A DNA stretch of 64,000 nucleotides from Acinetobacter bohemicus ANC 3994. GTDB taxonomy: Bacteria; Pseudomonadota; Gammaproteobacteria; Pseudomonadales; Moraxellaceae. The translations under genes and the position numbers were made by a program. Below, piece after piece: positions 8,063 to 16,444 of the stretch; position 1 is the stretch's first letter; each line of letters starts with the position of its first letter. The stretch is taken from the NCBI RefSeq assembly GCF_000367925.1, contig NZ_KB849176.1, forward strand, positions 62,001 to 126,000, read 5' to 3'. The notes under the pieces were generated by a model. That model did no database searches, had not been told where the DNA came from, and saw only the letters and a program-made list of their open reading frames with translations.

Positions 8063-9178
8063 ATGAAAATCGGTGTCTTCTGTCCAATTGGAAATAATGG
8101 CTGGTTGCTGTCTGAAAATGCACCACAATATAAACCTAGCTTTGAAATGAACAAACAGATTGTGCAACGTGCGGAACATTACGGATTCGATTTTGCATTA
8201 TCGATGATCAAGTTACGTGGCTTCGGCGGCAAAACAGAATTCTGGGATCATAATCTTGAAACCTTTACTTTAATGGCTGGGCTGGCAGCAGTCACAAGCA
8301 AAATCCAAATTTATGCCACTGCGGCAACACTGGTCATGCCACCTGCAATTGTGGCACGCATGGCATCGACCATTGATTCTATTTCAAATGGGCGTTTTGG
8401 TTTAAATGTGGTCACTGGCTGGCAAGCGCCAGAATATAAACAAATGGGCATGTGGCCAGGGGATGAATATTTCGCCAAACGTTATGACTATTTGTCGGAA
8501 TATGTGGAAATTTTACGTGAGTTGTGGGCGACAGGAAAATCAGATTTTAAAGGCGAACATTTCCAAATGGATGATTGTCGGGTCAGTCCTCGTCCACAAG
8601 CAGACATGAAAATTATTTGTGCAGGACAATCCGATACAGGTTTAGAGTTCTCGGCTAAATATGCCGACTATAATTTTGTCTTTGGTAAAGGTTTAAATAC
8701 ACCGACAGCCTATGCCGATATTAATGACCGTTTAAAAGCGCAAACGGATAAAACAGGACGTGATGTTTCTACCTATGTTTTATTCATGTTAATTGCTGCT
8801 GAAACGGATGACGAAGCTTTTGCGAAATGGCAAAACTATAACGATGGGGCCGATGTAGAAGCGATTAACTGGTTATTAAATCAGGGCGGTAAAGACACTA
8901 AATCGGGTGCAGATACCAATATTCGTCAAATGGCTTCGAGTGTATCTCCAGTAAATATCAATATGGGAACGCTTGTTGGTTCTTATGAAAATGTTGCCAA
9001 AATGCTGGATGAAATTGGTGAAATTAAAGGTACTGAAGGCATTCTTTTAACCTTTGATGATTTTATTCAGGGGGTGGAGGACTTTGGTCAGAAAATTCAA
9101 CCGCTGATGAAATGTCGTGAACATATTGTGGTTGAGGGTGACGCGACTCAAATCCCTGTTTTGGAGAAATCAGCATGA
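8063..9178 (+). CDS. rutA: Pyrimidine monooxygenase RutA
   Basis: RutA is the flavin-dependent, luciferase-like monooxygenase that opens the uracil ring to (peroxy)ureidoacrylate, using FMNH2 from RutF. The 371-residue sequence starts MKIGVFCPIGNNGWLLSENAPQY and contains GFDFALSMIKLRGFGG, GRFGLNVVTGW and ICAGQSDTGLEF, all typical of RutA. It is the first gene after the sigma-54 promoter and overlaps rutB by four bases (ATGA). It ends in a short tail rich in acidic and hydrophobic residues. Confidence 0.96.
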   Translation: MKIGVFCPIGNNGWLLSENAPQYKPSFEMNKQIVQRAEHYGFDFALSMIKLRGFGGKTEFWDHNLETFTLMAGLAAVTSKIQIYATAATLVMPPAIVARMASTIDSISNGRFGLNVVTGWQAPEYKQMGMWPGDEYFAKRYDYLSEYVEILRELWATGKSDFKGEHFQMDDCRVSPRPQADMKIICAGQSDTGLEFSAKYADYNFVFGKGLNTPTAYADINDRLKAQTDKTGRDVSTYVLFMLIAAETDDEAFAKWQNYNDGADVEAINWLLNQGGKDTKSGADTNIRQMASSVSPVNINMGTLVGSYENVAKMLDEIGEIKGTEGILLTFDDFIQGVEDFGQKIQPLMKCREHIVVEGDATQIPVLEKSA

Positions 9179-9936
9179 ATAGCAATGCATCATTTGAAAA
9201 TGTGGTTTGTGCAGGATTTACCCAAGCCGCAGGAACTGGAAAAATTTTAAAAGCAGAACCAGAAGCGATTCAACTGGCACCCGAGCAAACGGCGTTAATC
9301 GTGATTGATATGCAAAATGCCTATACCTCAAAAGGTGGTTATTTGGATTTAGCTGGGTTTGATGTTTCAACTACCCAGCCTGTGGTGGAGAACATTAAAA
9401 AAGCGGTGGCTGCTGCACATGCTGCGGGTATTCAAGTGATTTATTTCAAAAATGGCTGGGATGATCAGTATGTCGAAGCAGGTGGTGTAAATTCACCGAA
9501 TTTTCATAAATCCAATGCCTTAAAAACCATGCGTAAGCAACCTGAACTGCAAGGAAAATTGCTGGCAAAAGGTGGCTGGGATTTTGAACTGATTGATGAG
9601 TTACAACCTTTAGCACAAGACATTGTGATTGAAAAACCACGTTATAGCGGTTTTTTTAATACCGCACTGGATAGCATGTTACGCAGTAAAGGCATTCGTA
9701 ACTTGGTTTTTGTCGGTATTGCGACCAATGTGTGTGTGGAGTCGACGTTAAGAGATGGTTTTTTTCTTGAGTATTTTGGCGTAGCACTGGGTGATGCATG
9801 TCATCAGGCAGGGCCAGCAGAAGCACAGCAAGCCAGCCTGTATAACATTAAAACATTTTTTGGTTGGGTGTCGGATACGCAGGAATTTACGAAAACTTTT
9901 CAGTTAAATCCGCAACATTTTGACAAAACAGCTTAA
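9175..9936 (+). CDS. rutB: Ureidoacrylate amidohydrolase RutB
   Basis: An isochorismatase-fold amidohydrolase that hydrolyses ureidoacrylate to aminoacrylate and carbamate. The catalytic triad is visible: Asp in VIDMQNAY, Lys in the middle (KGGWDFELIDEL region), and the nucleophilic Cys in GIATNVCVESTLRD. The length of 253 residues is slightly above E. coli RutB. It is translationally coupled to rutA and lies 37 bases before rutC. Confidence 0.95.
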   Translation: MNSNASFENVVCAGFTQAAGTGKILKAEPEAIQLAPEQTALIVIDMQNAYTSKGGYLDLAGFDVSTTQPVVENIKKAVAAAHAAGIQVIYFKNGWDDQYVEAGGVNSPNFHKSNALKTMRKQPELQGKLLAKGGWDFELIDELQPLAQDIVIEKPRYSGFFNTALDSMLRSKGIRNLVFVGIATNVCVESTLRDGFFLEYFGVALGDACHQAGPAEAQQASLYNIKTFFGWVSDTQEFTKTFQLNPQHFDKTA

Positions 9937-9973
9937 GTAAACCCGTTGAATAAAATGATTAGAGAATAAATAT

Positions 9974-10354
9974 ATGCCTAAAAAGATCATCCTTCCAGAA
10001 GGAACAGGAAAACCACTCGCGCCTTATGTTCCAGCGACACAAGCTGACAATATTGTTTATGTTTCTGGCACTTTAGCCTTTGATGAAAATAACAATGTCG
10101 TACATGTTGGCGATGCTGCGGCACAGACTCGGCATATTTTAGAAACCATTAAAAAAGTGATTGTAACCGCAGGTGGCAGCATGGATGACGTGACATTTAA
10201 CCATGTCTTTGTCAAAGACTGGGCCGATTATGTTGCGATCAATACGGTCTATGCAGAATATTTTCCGGGAGATAAACCTGCACGCTATTGCGTACAAACT
10301 GGATTGGTCAAACCTGATGCTTTGGTTGAAATTGCTTCTATCGCGCATGTTTAA
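9974..10354 (+). CDS. rutC: 3-aminoacrylate deaminase RutC (RidA family)
   Basis: A 126-residue RidA/YjgF-family trimeric protein. Motifs are APYVPATQADNIVYVSGTLAFD, the middle AAAQTRHILETIKKVIVTAGG, and the conserved Arg region KPARYCVQTGLVKPDALVEI. In the Rut pathway RutC removes ammonia from 3-aminoacrylate to give malonic semialdehyde. Its place between rutB and rutF makes this more likely than a general RidA role. Confidence 0.93.
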   Translation: MPKKIILPEGTGKPLAPYVPATQADNIVYVSGTLAFDENNNVVHVGDAAAQTRHILETIKKVIVTAGGSMDDVTFNHVFVKDWADYVAINTVYAEYFPGDKPARYCVQTGLVKPDALVEIASIAHV

Positions 10355-10461
10355 GTTGCCACAGTTTTTAACAACAAGCCTATTTAGCTTTGATATTAAT
10401 AAAGGATAGCGCTGAAATTTAGATGAGATATTAAGCACTGAATTTCAGTGAGGAGATCGCG

Positions 10462-11037
10462 ATGAACAGCAAAATAATGTCAGTTCAGTCGAGTCATGCT
10501 GTAGCGCAACTGGCTCAAAGTTTTCAAATCACTGCGGATGAGAAGCAGATAGAAATGGATCAGGCCACTTTTCGACAAGGGATGTCTAATTTGGGTGCAG
10601 CAGTCAATGTGATTACCACTCATGGTGAGGCAGGACAGGCTGGTTTTACCGCTTCTGCTGTGTGTAGTGTGACGGATTCACCGCCAACCTTATTGGTTTG
10701 TTTAAATCGTTCTGCATCGGTATTTGAAACCTTTAAAACCAACAAAGTCCTTTGTGTAAATACTTTGGCGGCACATCAAACTGAATTATCAAATATTTTT
10801 GGTGGAAAAACACCCATGTCGGAACGATTTTCGCGTGGAACATGGTCAACCTTAAGCACACAGGCACCTGTGCTGGAAGATGCTTTGGTTTCTTTTGACT
10901 GCGAAGTGGTGCAAAGCATGTCTGTGGGGAGCCATGATGTACTGATTTGTCAGGTTAAAGCGATGAAAAAGAATGAAGGTCAGAATGCACTGATGTACTT
11001 CAACCGCACCTATTGCGAGCCACAACCGATGTACTAA
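10462..11037 (+). CDS. rutF: NADH-dependent flavin reductase RutF
   Basis: RutF supplies reduced FMN to RutA. The flavin reductase-like fold is shown by FRQGMSNLGAAVNVITT, GFTASAVCSVTDSPPTLLVCLN, VLCVNTLAAHQ and the late SHDVLICQVKAM. AGGAG is about 7 bases before the ATG at 10462. The N-terminal 30 residues are poorly conserved and make the protein a little longer than E. coli RutF. A 108-base gap separates it from rutC without an obvious terminator. Confidence 0.93.
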   Translation: MNSKIMSVQSSHAVAQLAQSFQITADEKQIEMDQATFRQGMSNLGAAVNVITTHGEAGQAGFTASAVCSVTDSPPTLLVCLNRSASVFETFKTNKVLCVNTLAAHQTELSNIFGGKTPMSERFSRGTWSTLSTQAPVLEDALVSFDCEVVQSMSVGSHDVLICQVKAMKKNEGQNALMYFNRTYCEPQPMY

Positions 11038-11070
11038 TCCAATATTCCTAATTTGATGGAGGGGAAACCC

Positions 11071-12426
11071 ATGCCAGCTAAAGAACCGTGGTTTCCGAAA
11101 TTTAAGCCTTATCAAGGCGACTTAGATGTAACACCTGTACAAGTGGATGAGTATTTACCTGCGGGTAAAAGTATTGTTTTAGGTTTACAACATGCTTTTG
11201 CAATGTTTGGGGCAACGGTACTTGCACCCTTGTTGATGGGATTTGATCCAAACCTCACCATCTTTATTACAGGCATAGGCACGATTTTATTTTTCCTTAT
11301 GACTGGCGGGCGAATGCCCAGTTATTTGGGCTCAAGTTTTGCATTTATTGGTGCAATTGCCGCAGCAACGGGCTATGCAGGTGTAGGGTCAAATCCGAAT
11401 ATTGGTCTTGCATTGGGGGGAACCATGGCTTGCGGTCTGGTTTATGCGGCTATTGGTTTAATTGTCATGAAAACGGGCACTGGCTGGATTGAGAAACTCA
11501 TGCCACCGCTTGTGACTGGTGTCATTGTCATGATTATTGGTCTGAATTTAGCACCGATTACCATTAAAGGTGTCTCGGCAAATAGTTTTGATACATGGAT
11601 GGCCGTGGTCACAATTTTATGTATCAGTGTTGTAGCGGTCTTTACTCGTGGCATGCTGCGTCGTTTGTTGTTGCTGGTGGGGTTGTGTAGTGCCTATTTT
11701 GTCTATTTTTTGCTGGCCAATGTCATGGGCTTTGGCAAGCCGATTGATTTTTCTTTCATCTCAAATGCCGCTTGGTTTGGTCTGCCAACATTCCATAGTC
11801 CAGTTTTTAATGCCAATGCCATGTTATTGATTGCACCTGTAGCCATTATTTTGGTGGCAGAAAATTTGGGGCACTTTAAAGCGGTTTCTGCCATGACGGG
11901 TAAAAATTTATCCCCTTATATGGGGCGTGCATTTTTTGCCGACGGTATCTGTACCACAATGTCAGCATCGGTAGGGGGTACAGGGATGACCACGTATGCT
12001 GAAAATATTGGGGTGATGGCCGTGACAAAAGTTTATTCAACCACGATCTTTGTGGTGGCGGGTTTATTTGCCATTTTATTGGGTTTATCACCAAAATTTG
12101 GCGCAGTGATTAGCACCATTCCAGTGGCTTTATTGGGCGGGGCGTCAATTGTGGTTTTTGGTTTGATTACTGTAGCAGGCGCTAAAATTTGGGTAGATAA
12201 CAAAATTGATTTTACCAAAAACAGTACTTTAATTATTGCCGCGGTCAGCCTGATTATGGGTGCAGGTAACTTTAGTTTGCATATCGGTGCATTTGATTTG
12301 GGTGGAATTGGTACGGCAACTTTAGCCGCCATTGTACTGAATCTATTTTTAAATCGGGGTGAAGATGCAATCAGTTCGGTAAGTGCAAATGCCGAAAACT
12401 CTGTAACATCTGTAGTGCATCATTAG
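11071..12426 (+). CDS. rutG: Uracil permease RutG (NCS2 family)
   Basis: A 451-residue inner-membrane nucleobase:cation symporter of the NCS2 family that imports uracil for the pathway. It follows E. coli RutG closely: LGLQHAFAMFGATVLAPLLMGFDPN, MPSYLGSSFAFIGA, the signature stretch VAENLGHFKAVSAMTGKNL and TTYAENIGVMAVTKVYS. About 12-14 membrane helices are evident. The start is the ATG at 11071, with GGAGGGG six bases upstream; the longer frame from a TTG at 11053 runs through that ribosome site. Confidence 0.95.
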   Translation: MPAKEPWFPKFKPYQGDLDVTPVQVDEYLPAGKSIVLGLQHAFAMFGATVLAPLLMGFDPNLTIFITGIGTILFFLMTGGRMPSYLGSSFAFIGAIAAATGYAGVGSNPNIGLALGGTMACGLVYAAIGLIVMKTGTGWIEKLMPPLVTGVIVMIIGLNLAPITIKGVSANSFDTWMAVVTILCISVVAVFTRGMLRRLLLLVGLCSAYFVYFLLANVMGFGKPIDFSFISNAAWFGLPTFHSPVFNANAMLLIAPVAIILVAENLGHFKAVSAMTGKNLSPYMGRAFFADGICTTMSASVGGTGMTTYAENIGVMAVTKVYSTTIFVVAGLFAILLGLSPKFGAVISTIPVALLGGASIVVFGLITVAGAKIWVDNKIDFTKNSTLIIAAVSLIMGAGNFSLHIGAFDLGGIGTATLAAIVLNLFLNRGEDAISSVSANAENSVTSVVHH

Positions 12427-12435
12427 GAGCTTATT

Positions 12436-13308
12436 TTGAGTCATACAATTTCATTTATCGGACTTGGTGCAATGGGCTGGCATATGGCCTCCCATCTGCC
12501 TAAACTTGGACATGAAGTTTGGGTGTGGAACAGAACGCAGGCAAAGGCAGATCACCACGCGATCTGCTTCGAAACGCAATCGGTTTCATTGCAGAAAGCA
12601 TTACAGGCAGATTTTGTTTTTAGCTGTTTACCCACCAGTGCCGATGTTGAACAGTTGATCGTTGCGCATCTGCCAAAACAGGGTAGTATCTGGATTGATT
12701 GCACCAGTGGTGTGCCTGAGTCAGCAAAAAAACTCAGTCAACGTCTGAATAAATTAGGCGTTGAATATCTAGATGCACCCGTTTCAGGGCAAACCATCGG
12801 TGCTGAACGTGGCACCTTAACGGTGATGATTGGCGGAAATGCTCATGCTTTTGCCAAAGCTAAACCCATTATTTCAGCATTTTCAGCTTTAATTGAATAT
12901 GTTGGAGAAAGTGGATCGGGCTTTGCGGTAAAAGCCATTAATAATACTTTAATGGCAACACATTTATGGGCTTTAGCGGAAGGACTGACTGTGCTGAAAT
13001 CTAAAGGTGTAAATTTAACCGCTGCTTTGAATTGTATTAATCATTCCAGTGGTAAAAGTAGCATCTCTGAAAATATTATGGCGCAGCGGGTACTGAATCG
13101 TAGTTTTGATAAAACCTTTGCACTGGATTTATTGCAAAAAGATATTGGTATTGCCGTCGATTTGATTCAGCAAGAGTCATTAATGCTGCCCAGTATGCAT
13201 CTCATTCAGCAACAGTTTGCCCGTATTGAGAAAAAACAGGCGAGTCAGTTGGATTTTTCTGCTGCGGTACAAAGTTTAGAGCAGATGAATCAAATTGAAT
13301 TGCGATAG
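12436..13308 (+). CDS. Beta-hydroxyacid dehydrogenase, likely malonic semialdehyde reductase
   Basis: A 290-residue member of the 3-hydroxyisobutyrate / tartronate semialdehyde reductase family. It has the Rossmann GLGAMGWHMASHL, the signature DAPVSGQTIGAERGTLTVMIGG (substrate loop), and the catalytic Lys in FAVKAINNTLMA. It starts at TTG 12436 with AGGAG nine bases upstream, ten bases after rutG, so it is the last gene of the rut operon. E. coli uses RutE/YdfG to reduce toxic malonic semialdehyde to 3-hydroxypropionate. No rutE is here, so I infer this enzyme does that job. Family certain, substrate inferred. Confidence 0.8.
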   Translation: MSHTISFIGLGAMGWHMASHLPKLGHEVWVWNRTQAKADHHAICFETQSVSLQKALQADFVFSCLPTSADVEQLIVAHLPKQGSIWIDCTSGVPESAKKLSQRLNKLGVEYLDAPVSGQTIGAERGTLTVMIGGNAHAFAKAKPIISAFSALIEYVGESGSGFAVKAINNTLMATHLWALAEGLTVLKSKGVNLTAALNCINHSSGKSSISENIMAQRVLNRSFDKTFALDLLQKDIGIAVDLIQQESLMLPSMHLIQQQFARIEKKQASQLDFSAAVQSLEQMNQIELR

Positions 13309-13410
13309 TGATGCAGGATTGCTAAACGACGTGTTGGCTTAAATATTCGAACTAAAACATTTTAGACAGGCAATTTTCAAGTTAGTTTTATCTTTATTTT
13401 TGGGATTTTA

Positions 13411-13430
13411 AAAGGCGCTTCATGCGCCTT
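13411..13430 (+). terminator. Hairpin after the rut operon
   Basis: AAGGCGC and GCGCCTT arms, about 100 bases past the last rut gene. The T run is poor on the plus strand and better on the minus strand, so termination efficiency is uncertain. Confidence 0.5.
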
Positions 13431-13512
13431 GTCTGTTTAAAAAAAGCATATATAAAAAATACTGGAGCATATAAACTGAATAAGTCGTTGATAAAAAATA
13501 ATTAGGTTAAAA

Positions 13513-13926
13513 ATGAAAGGACAAATATTAGACTATTCTGTTCAGAATAATGCGGGTGTGATTAGTGGTGATGACCAGAGACGTTATTCCTTTACAGGTG
13601 CAGAGTGGAGAGGGCAAACCGTTCCGAGCCGTGGTCAGATTGTTGATTTTGAAATAGATCCATCAGGGCAGGCACTGAATGTTTATGTCCTGAGTCATCC
13701 GTCAGCATTTTCGGGGCAAGTGGGTTCAAAAAATCGAATTGTTGCCGCAATTTTGGCATTCTTTGTGGGTAGTTTTGGCGTACATAAATTTTATTTAGGC
13801 CAAATTGGCTGGGGGATTGTTTATTTACTTTTCTGCTGGACCTTTATTCCCGCATTGGTCGCTTTTATTGAATTTATTATTTATTTATGTACTTCAGATG
13901 AAGATTTTGCACGTAAATATGGTTAG
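13513..13926 (+). CDS. Cold-shock-like domain fused to a TM2 membrane domain
   Basis: A 137-residue protein of two parts. Residues 1-60 (KGQILDYS, GVISGDDQRRYSFTGAEWRGQ, P-SRG-IVDF) look like a small OB/cold-shock-type beta barrel. Residues 73-130 form a TM2 domain: two helices with VGSFGVHKFYLGQIGWGIVYLL between. The N-terminal part is clearly related to that of the convergent neighbour at 13981-14589. TM2 proteins are small membrane proteins of unclear role; the soluble part would face the cytoplasm. Function unknown. The ATG at 13513 is the only sensible start. Confidence 0.85.
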   Translation: MKGQILDYSVQNNAGVISGDDQRRYSFTGAEWRGQTVPSRGQIVDFEIDPSGQALNVYVLSHPSAFSGQVGSKNRIVAAILAFFVGSFGVHKFYLGQIGWGIVYLLFCWTFIPALVAFIEFIIYLCTSDEDFARKYG

Positions 13927-13934
13927 TTTATTTT

Positions 13935-13965
13935 AAATAGAGGGTTTTGAAAGCCCTCTATTTTT
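13935..13965. terminator. Bidirectional terminator between convergent genes
   Basis: AAATAGAGGG and CCCTCTATTT arms with a T run on the plus strand and A/T-rich flanks on the minus strand, placed between the TM2 gene and the DUF805 gene. Confidence 0.85.
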
Positions 13966-13980
13966 ATACTTGAACAAGGC

Positions 13981-14589
13981 TTATTTTGCAGGTTGTCCCC
14001 ATTGATTATTTTCTGGTTTGGTCTCTGTTGCGAGCCATATAATTAATAAGATGGTGCCAATCAAAGGAATCAGTGCAATTAAAAACCACCAGCCTGAGCG
14101 TCCTGTATCATGTAAGCGTCGAACTGCCGCTGAAAGACTTGGAATAAAGAGTGCCAATGCGGCAATTGCATAAAATACAAAGTCAGTACTGAGTATTGCA
14201 TCGATGATTTGAGTAATGACCAAAATAATGAATTGAACTAAAGTAAAGAACCAATATTCTTTACGACGGGCACGTCCAGAAAAGTTTGCATAATTTTTTA
14301 AACATTTCACAAACCAATCAAGCATGTTGAATTGTTCTTCAGCTTTATTCTGATCGGACAGTTTGTCTAATTGACTAGATAGATTCTGTACAGGGTTGCT
14401 GTGACCGAGTGCTGTAAAAATTTGAATCGCGTTACCGGTATTGTCGACATCAAAATCGACCCGATCGCCACGAGTAGGTGGGCGTTGTCCACGCCATTCT
14501 GCACCGGTAAAATTGTAGCGGTTTTGATCATCGCCACTGATAATGCCTGTATTGGTTTGGATTGAAAAATCTAAAATATTTCCTTTCAT
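13981..14589 (-). CDS. Cold-shock-like domain fused to a DUF805 membrane domain
   Basis: A 202-residue protein. Residues 1-60 (KGNILDFS, GIISGDDQNRYNFTGAEWRGQ, PTRGDRVDFDVD) are a paralogue of the N-terminal domain of the convergent TM2 protein. After a charged linker, residues 85-200 are a DUF805 domain: FSGRARRKEYWFFTLVQ, several membrane helices, and AAVRRLHDTGRSGWWFLIALIPLIGTI. DUF805 proteins are inner-membrane proteins of unknown role. The two neighbours therefore share a probable nucleic-acid-binding-like front and differ in their membrane anchors. No function is assigned. Confidence 0.85.
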   Translation of the reverse strand: MKGNILDFSIQTNTGIISGDDQNRYNFTGAEWRGQRPPTRGDRVDFDVDNTGNAIQIFTALGHSNPVQNLSSQLDKLSDQNKAEEQFNMLDWFVKCLKNYANFSGRARRKEYWFFTLVQFIILVITQIIDAILSTDFVFYAIAALALFIPSLSAAVRRLHDTGRSGWWFLIALIPLIGTILLIIWLATETKPENNQWGQPAK

Positions 14590-14741
14590 TTTTAACCTCT
14601 GTGATTTTATGTTTATTTAGTTATAAATTTAGTGTTGTTATTCAACTTTATAATAGCAGAACAGTTTAAAATTTAAACTAAATATTTATTCTTAAGTTGC
14701 TGTATTTCTATTGTTTTTTATCATGTTTTTATTTTTAAATT

Positions 14742-14770
14742 AAAAAATCCCGCAGGGTGCGGGATTTTTT
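14742..14770 (-). terminator. Terminator of nrdB
   Basis: AAAAAATCCCGCA and TGCGGGATTTTTT arms, nearly perfect, just past the nrdB stop. It would work on both strands. Confidence 0.9.
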
Positions 14771-14781
14771 TAATCTTTAAA

Positions 14782-16065
14782 TTACCAGCTTAACGCACCA
14801 CCCGTTTGGTAGTCGGTTACGCGAGTTTCAAAGAAGTTTTTCTCTTTACGCAAGTCCATCATTTCAGACATCCACTGGAATGGGTTATTCACACCAGCAA
14901 ATTGTTCAGGCAGACCCAGTTGTGCTAAACGACGGTTGGCAATGAACTTCAAGTATTCTTCCATCATTGCTGCATTCATACCCAATACACCGCGTGGCAT
15001 GGTGTCACGTGCGTATTCAATTTCTAGCATGGTTCCTTCAAGAATCATTTGAATGATTTCTTCTTGGAATTCTGCTGTCCAAAGAGCAGGGTTTTCATTC
15101 TTGATTTGGTTAATCATGTCGATACCAAAGTTCAAGTGCATCGATTCATCACGTAAGATGTACTGGAATTGCTCAGCAACACCGTTCATTTTATTACGAC
15201 GACCCATCGACAAGATTTGGCTGAAACCGCAGTAGAAGAAGATTCCTTCAAGAACACAGTAGAATGCGATCAAGTTGCGAAGCAAAATTTGGTCGTTTTC
15301 AGGTGTGCCTGTTTGGAAAGTCGGGTCACATAAAGATTGGGTGTATTTTAAGCCCCAAGCTGCTTTACGTGCGACTGATGGTACTTCACGGTACATATTG
15401 AAGACTTCGCCTTCATCCATACCTAAAGATTCGATACAGTATTGGTAAGCGTGCGTATGAATCGCTTCTTCAAATGCTTGACGTAAAATATATTGACGGC
15501 ATTCAGGGTTGGTAATGTGACGGTAAATCGCCAAGACCAAGTTGTTTGCAACCAATGAATCGGCAGTCGAGAAGAAACCAAGTGAACGCATCACAATGGT
15601 ACGTTCGTCTTCGGTTAAGCCATTTTCAGACTTCCAAAGCGCGATGTCATGGTTCATGTTCACTTCTTGCGGCATCCAGTGGTTTGCACAACCGTCTAGA
15701 TATTTCTGCCAAGCCCATTCGTATTTGAATGGCACAAGTTGGTTCAAATCCGCACGACAGTTGATCATGGCTTTATCATCAACTTGTACACGCTGAGCAC
15801 CCATTTCAAGCTCTTCTAAGCCGGGTGCAACATCTAATGTTTCTAAGGCAGCAGATGCTCTTGCCAGTGAATCGGTTGAATGTTTTGTTCCACCTTGACG
15901 GGCTGTAGCGGGTTGTGCAGTTGCCACACTCGACGATGTGTTGTGTGCATCAGATACCATCTGCGTATTAACCGCTTTTTGCGGGTCGATGGACGCAGAC
16001 TTGTGTTCAGGTGCAGCCGGTTTTTGCGAATCATCTTCGAAATCGTCCCAACTTAGGATAGACAT
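14782..16065 (-). CDS. nrdB: Ribonucleotide reductase class Ia, beta subunit
   Basis: NrdB holds the diferric-tyrosyl radical cofactor that starts ribonucleotide reduction by NrdA. Iron ligands are visible in the helices with EEAIHTHAYQYCIESLG and DESMHLNFGIDMINQI, and the radical Tyr is expected in the same helix region. The C-terminus (FETRVTDYQTGGALSW) carries the Tyr used for radical transfer. The 427-residue form has a roughly 85-residue low-complexity N-terminal extension (Pro/Ala/Gln/Ser rich). The start is the ATG at 16065 (MSILSWDDFEDD) with an AGAGAG ribosome site; the longer frame to 16110 is rejected. Confidence 0.95.
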   Translation of the reverse strand: MSILSWDDFEDDSQKPAAPEHKSASIDPQKAVNTQMVSDAHNTSSSVATAQPATARQGGTKHSTDSLARASAALETLDVAPGLEELEMGAQRVQVDDKAMINCRADLNQLVPFKYEWAWQKYLDGCANHWMPQEVNMNHDIALWKSENGLTEDERTIVMRSLGFFSTADSLVANNLVLAIYRHITNPECRQYILRQAFEEAIHTHAYQYCIESLGMDEGEVFNMYREVPSVARKAAWGLKYTQSLCDPTFQTGTPENDQILLRNLIAFYCVLEGIFFYCGFSQILSMGRRNKMNGVAEQFQYILRDESMHLNFGIDMINQIKNENPALWTAEFQEEIIQMILEGTMLEIEYARDTMPRGVLGMNAAMMEEYLKFIANRRLAQLGLPEQFAGVNNPFQWMSEMMDLRKEKNFFETRVTDYQTGGALSW

Positions 16066-16206
16066 ATTAATTCTCTCTTCGTTGCTTATATCTGTTTTCT
16101 GACATCTCATAAGCGAGGATGTCTTACTATACGCTCATTATGAATAAGCAAAATTAAGTTTTGCCAATGAAAGCACTAAACTTGTTCGATAGAGCAGATA
16201 TCCACA

Positions 16207-16335
16207 CTACTTATTTTGCTTACGCTGTTGCCGCCGAATGGCTAAAAATGCATAGCCCATCGGTACATAAAAGACAATAAAGGCAAAGACCAGCACTGCG
16301 AGTCCTAACATGTAGTTATGAGTCATATGTTGCAT
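16207..16335 (-). CDS. 42-residue membrane protein between nrdA and nrdB
   Basis: A short frame with ATG at 16335 and stop TAG at 16207. AAGGAAAAG lies about five bases upstream as a ribosome site. The product has a short polar lead (MQHMTHN), one strong membrane helix (residues 9-32, GLAVLVFAFIVFYVPMGYAFL) and a basic tail ending RRQQRKQNK, predicting a single-pass inner-membrane protein with the tail in the cytoplasm. It lies on the same strand as nrdA and nrdB. It may be co-transcribed with them, though a palindromic repeat separates it from nrdA. Function unknown. Confidence 0.65.
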   Translation of the reverse strand: MQHMTHNYMLGLAVLVFAFIVFYVPMGYAFLAIRRQQRKQNK

Positions 16336-16359
16336 GGTCTTTTCCTTTATTTATATTTT

Positions 16360-16430
16360 AATCTCCCTAAATCCCTCTTTGAGAAAGAGGGACTTTTCCC
16401 TCCTTTATAAAGGAGGGCTAGGGAGGATTT
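16360..16430. repeat. Palindromic repeat with two hairpins inside an outer stem
   Basis: Outer arms AATCTCCCTA (16360-16369) and TAGGGAGGATT (16419-16429) pair with one bulge. Inside are TCCCTCTTT-gag-AAAGAGGGA (16372-16392) and the perfect palindrome CCCTCCTTTATAAAGGAGGG (16398-16417). The whole would fold as a three-way, clover-like structure. It resembles short intergenic repeats I recall from Acinetobacter genomes. It may act as an mRNA processing or termination element between nrdA and the downstream genes. Confidence 0.75.
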
Positions 16431-16444
16431 TTCAACTCACCAAC

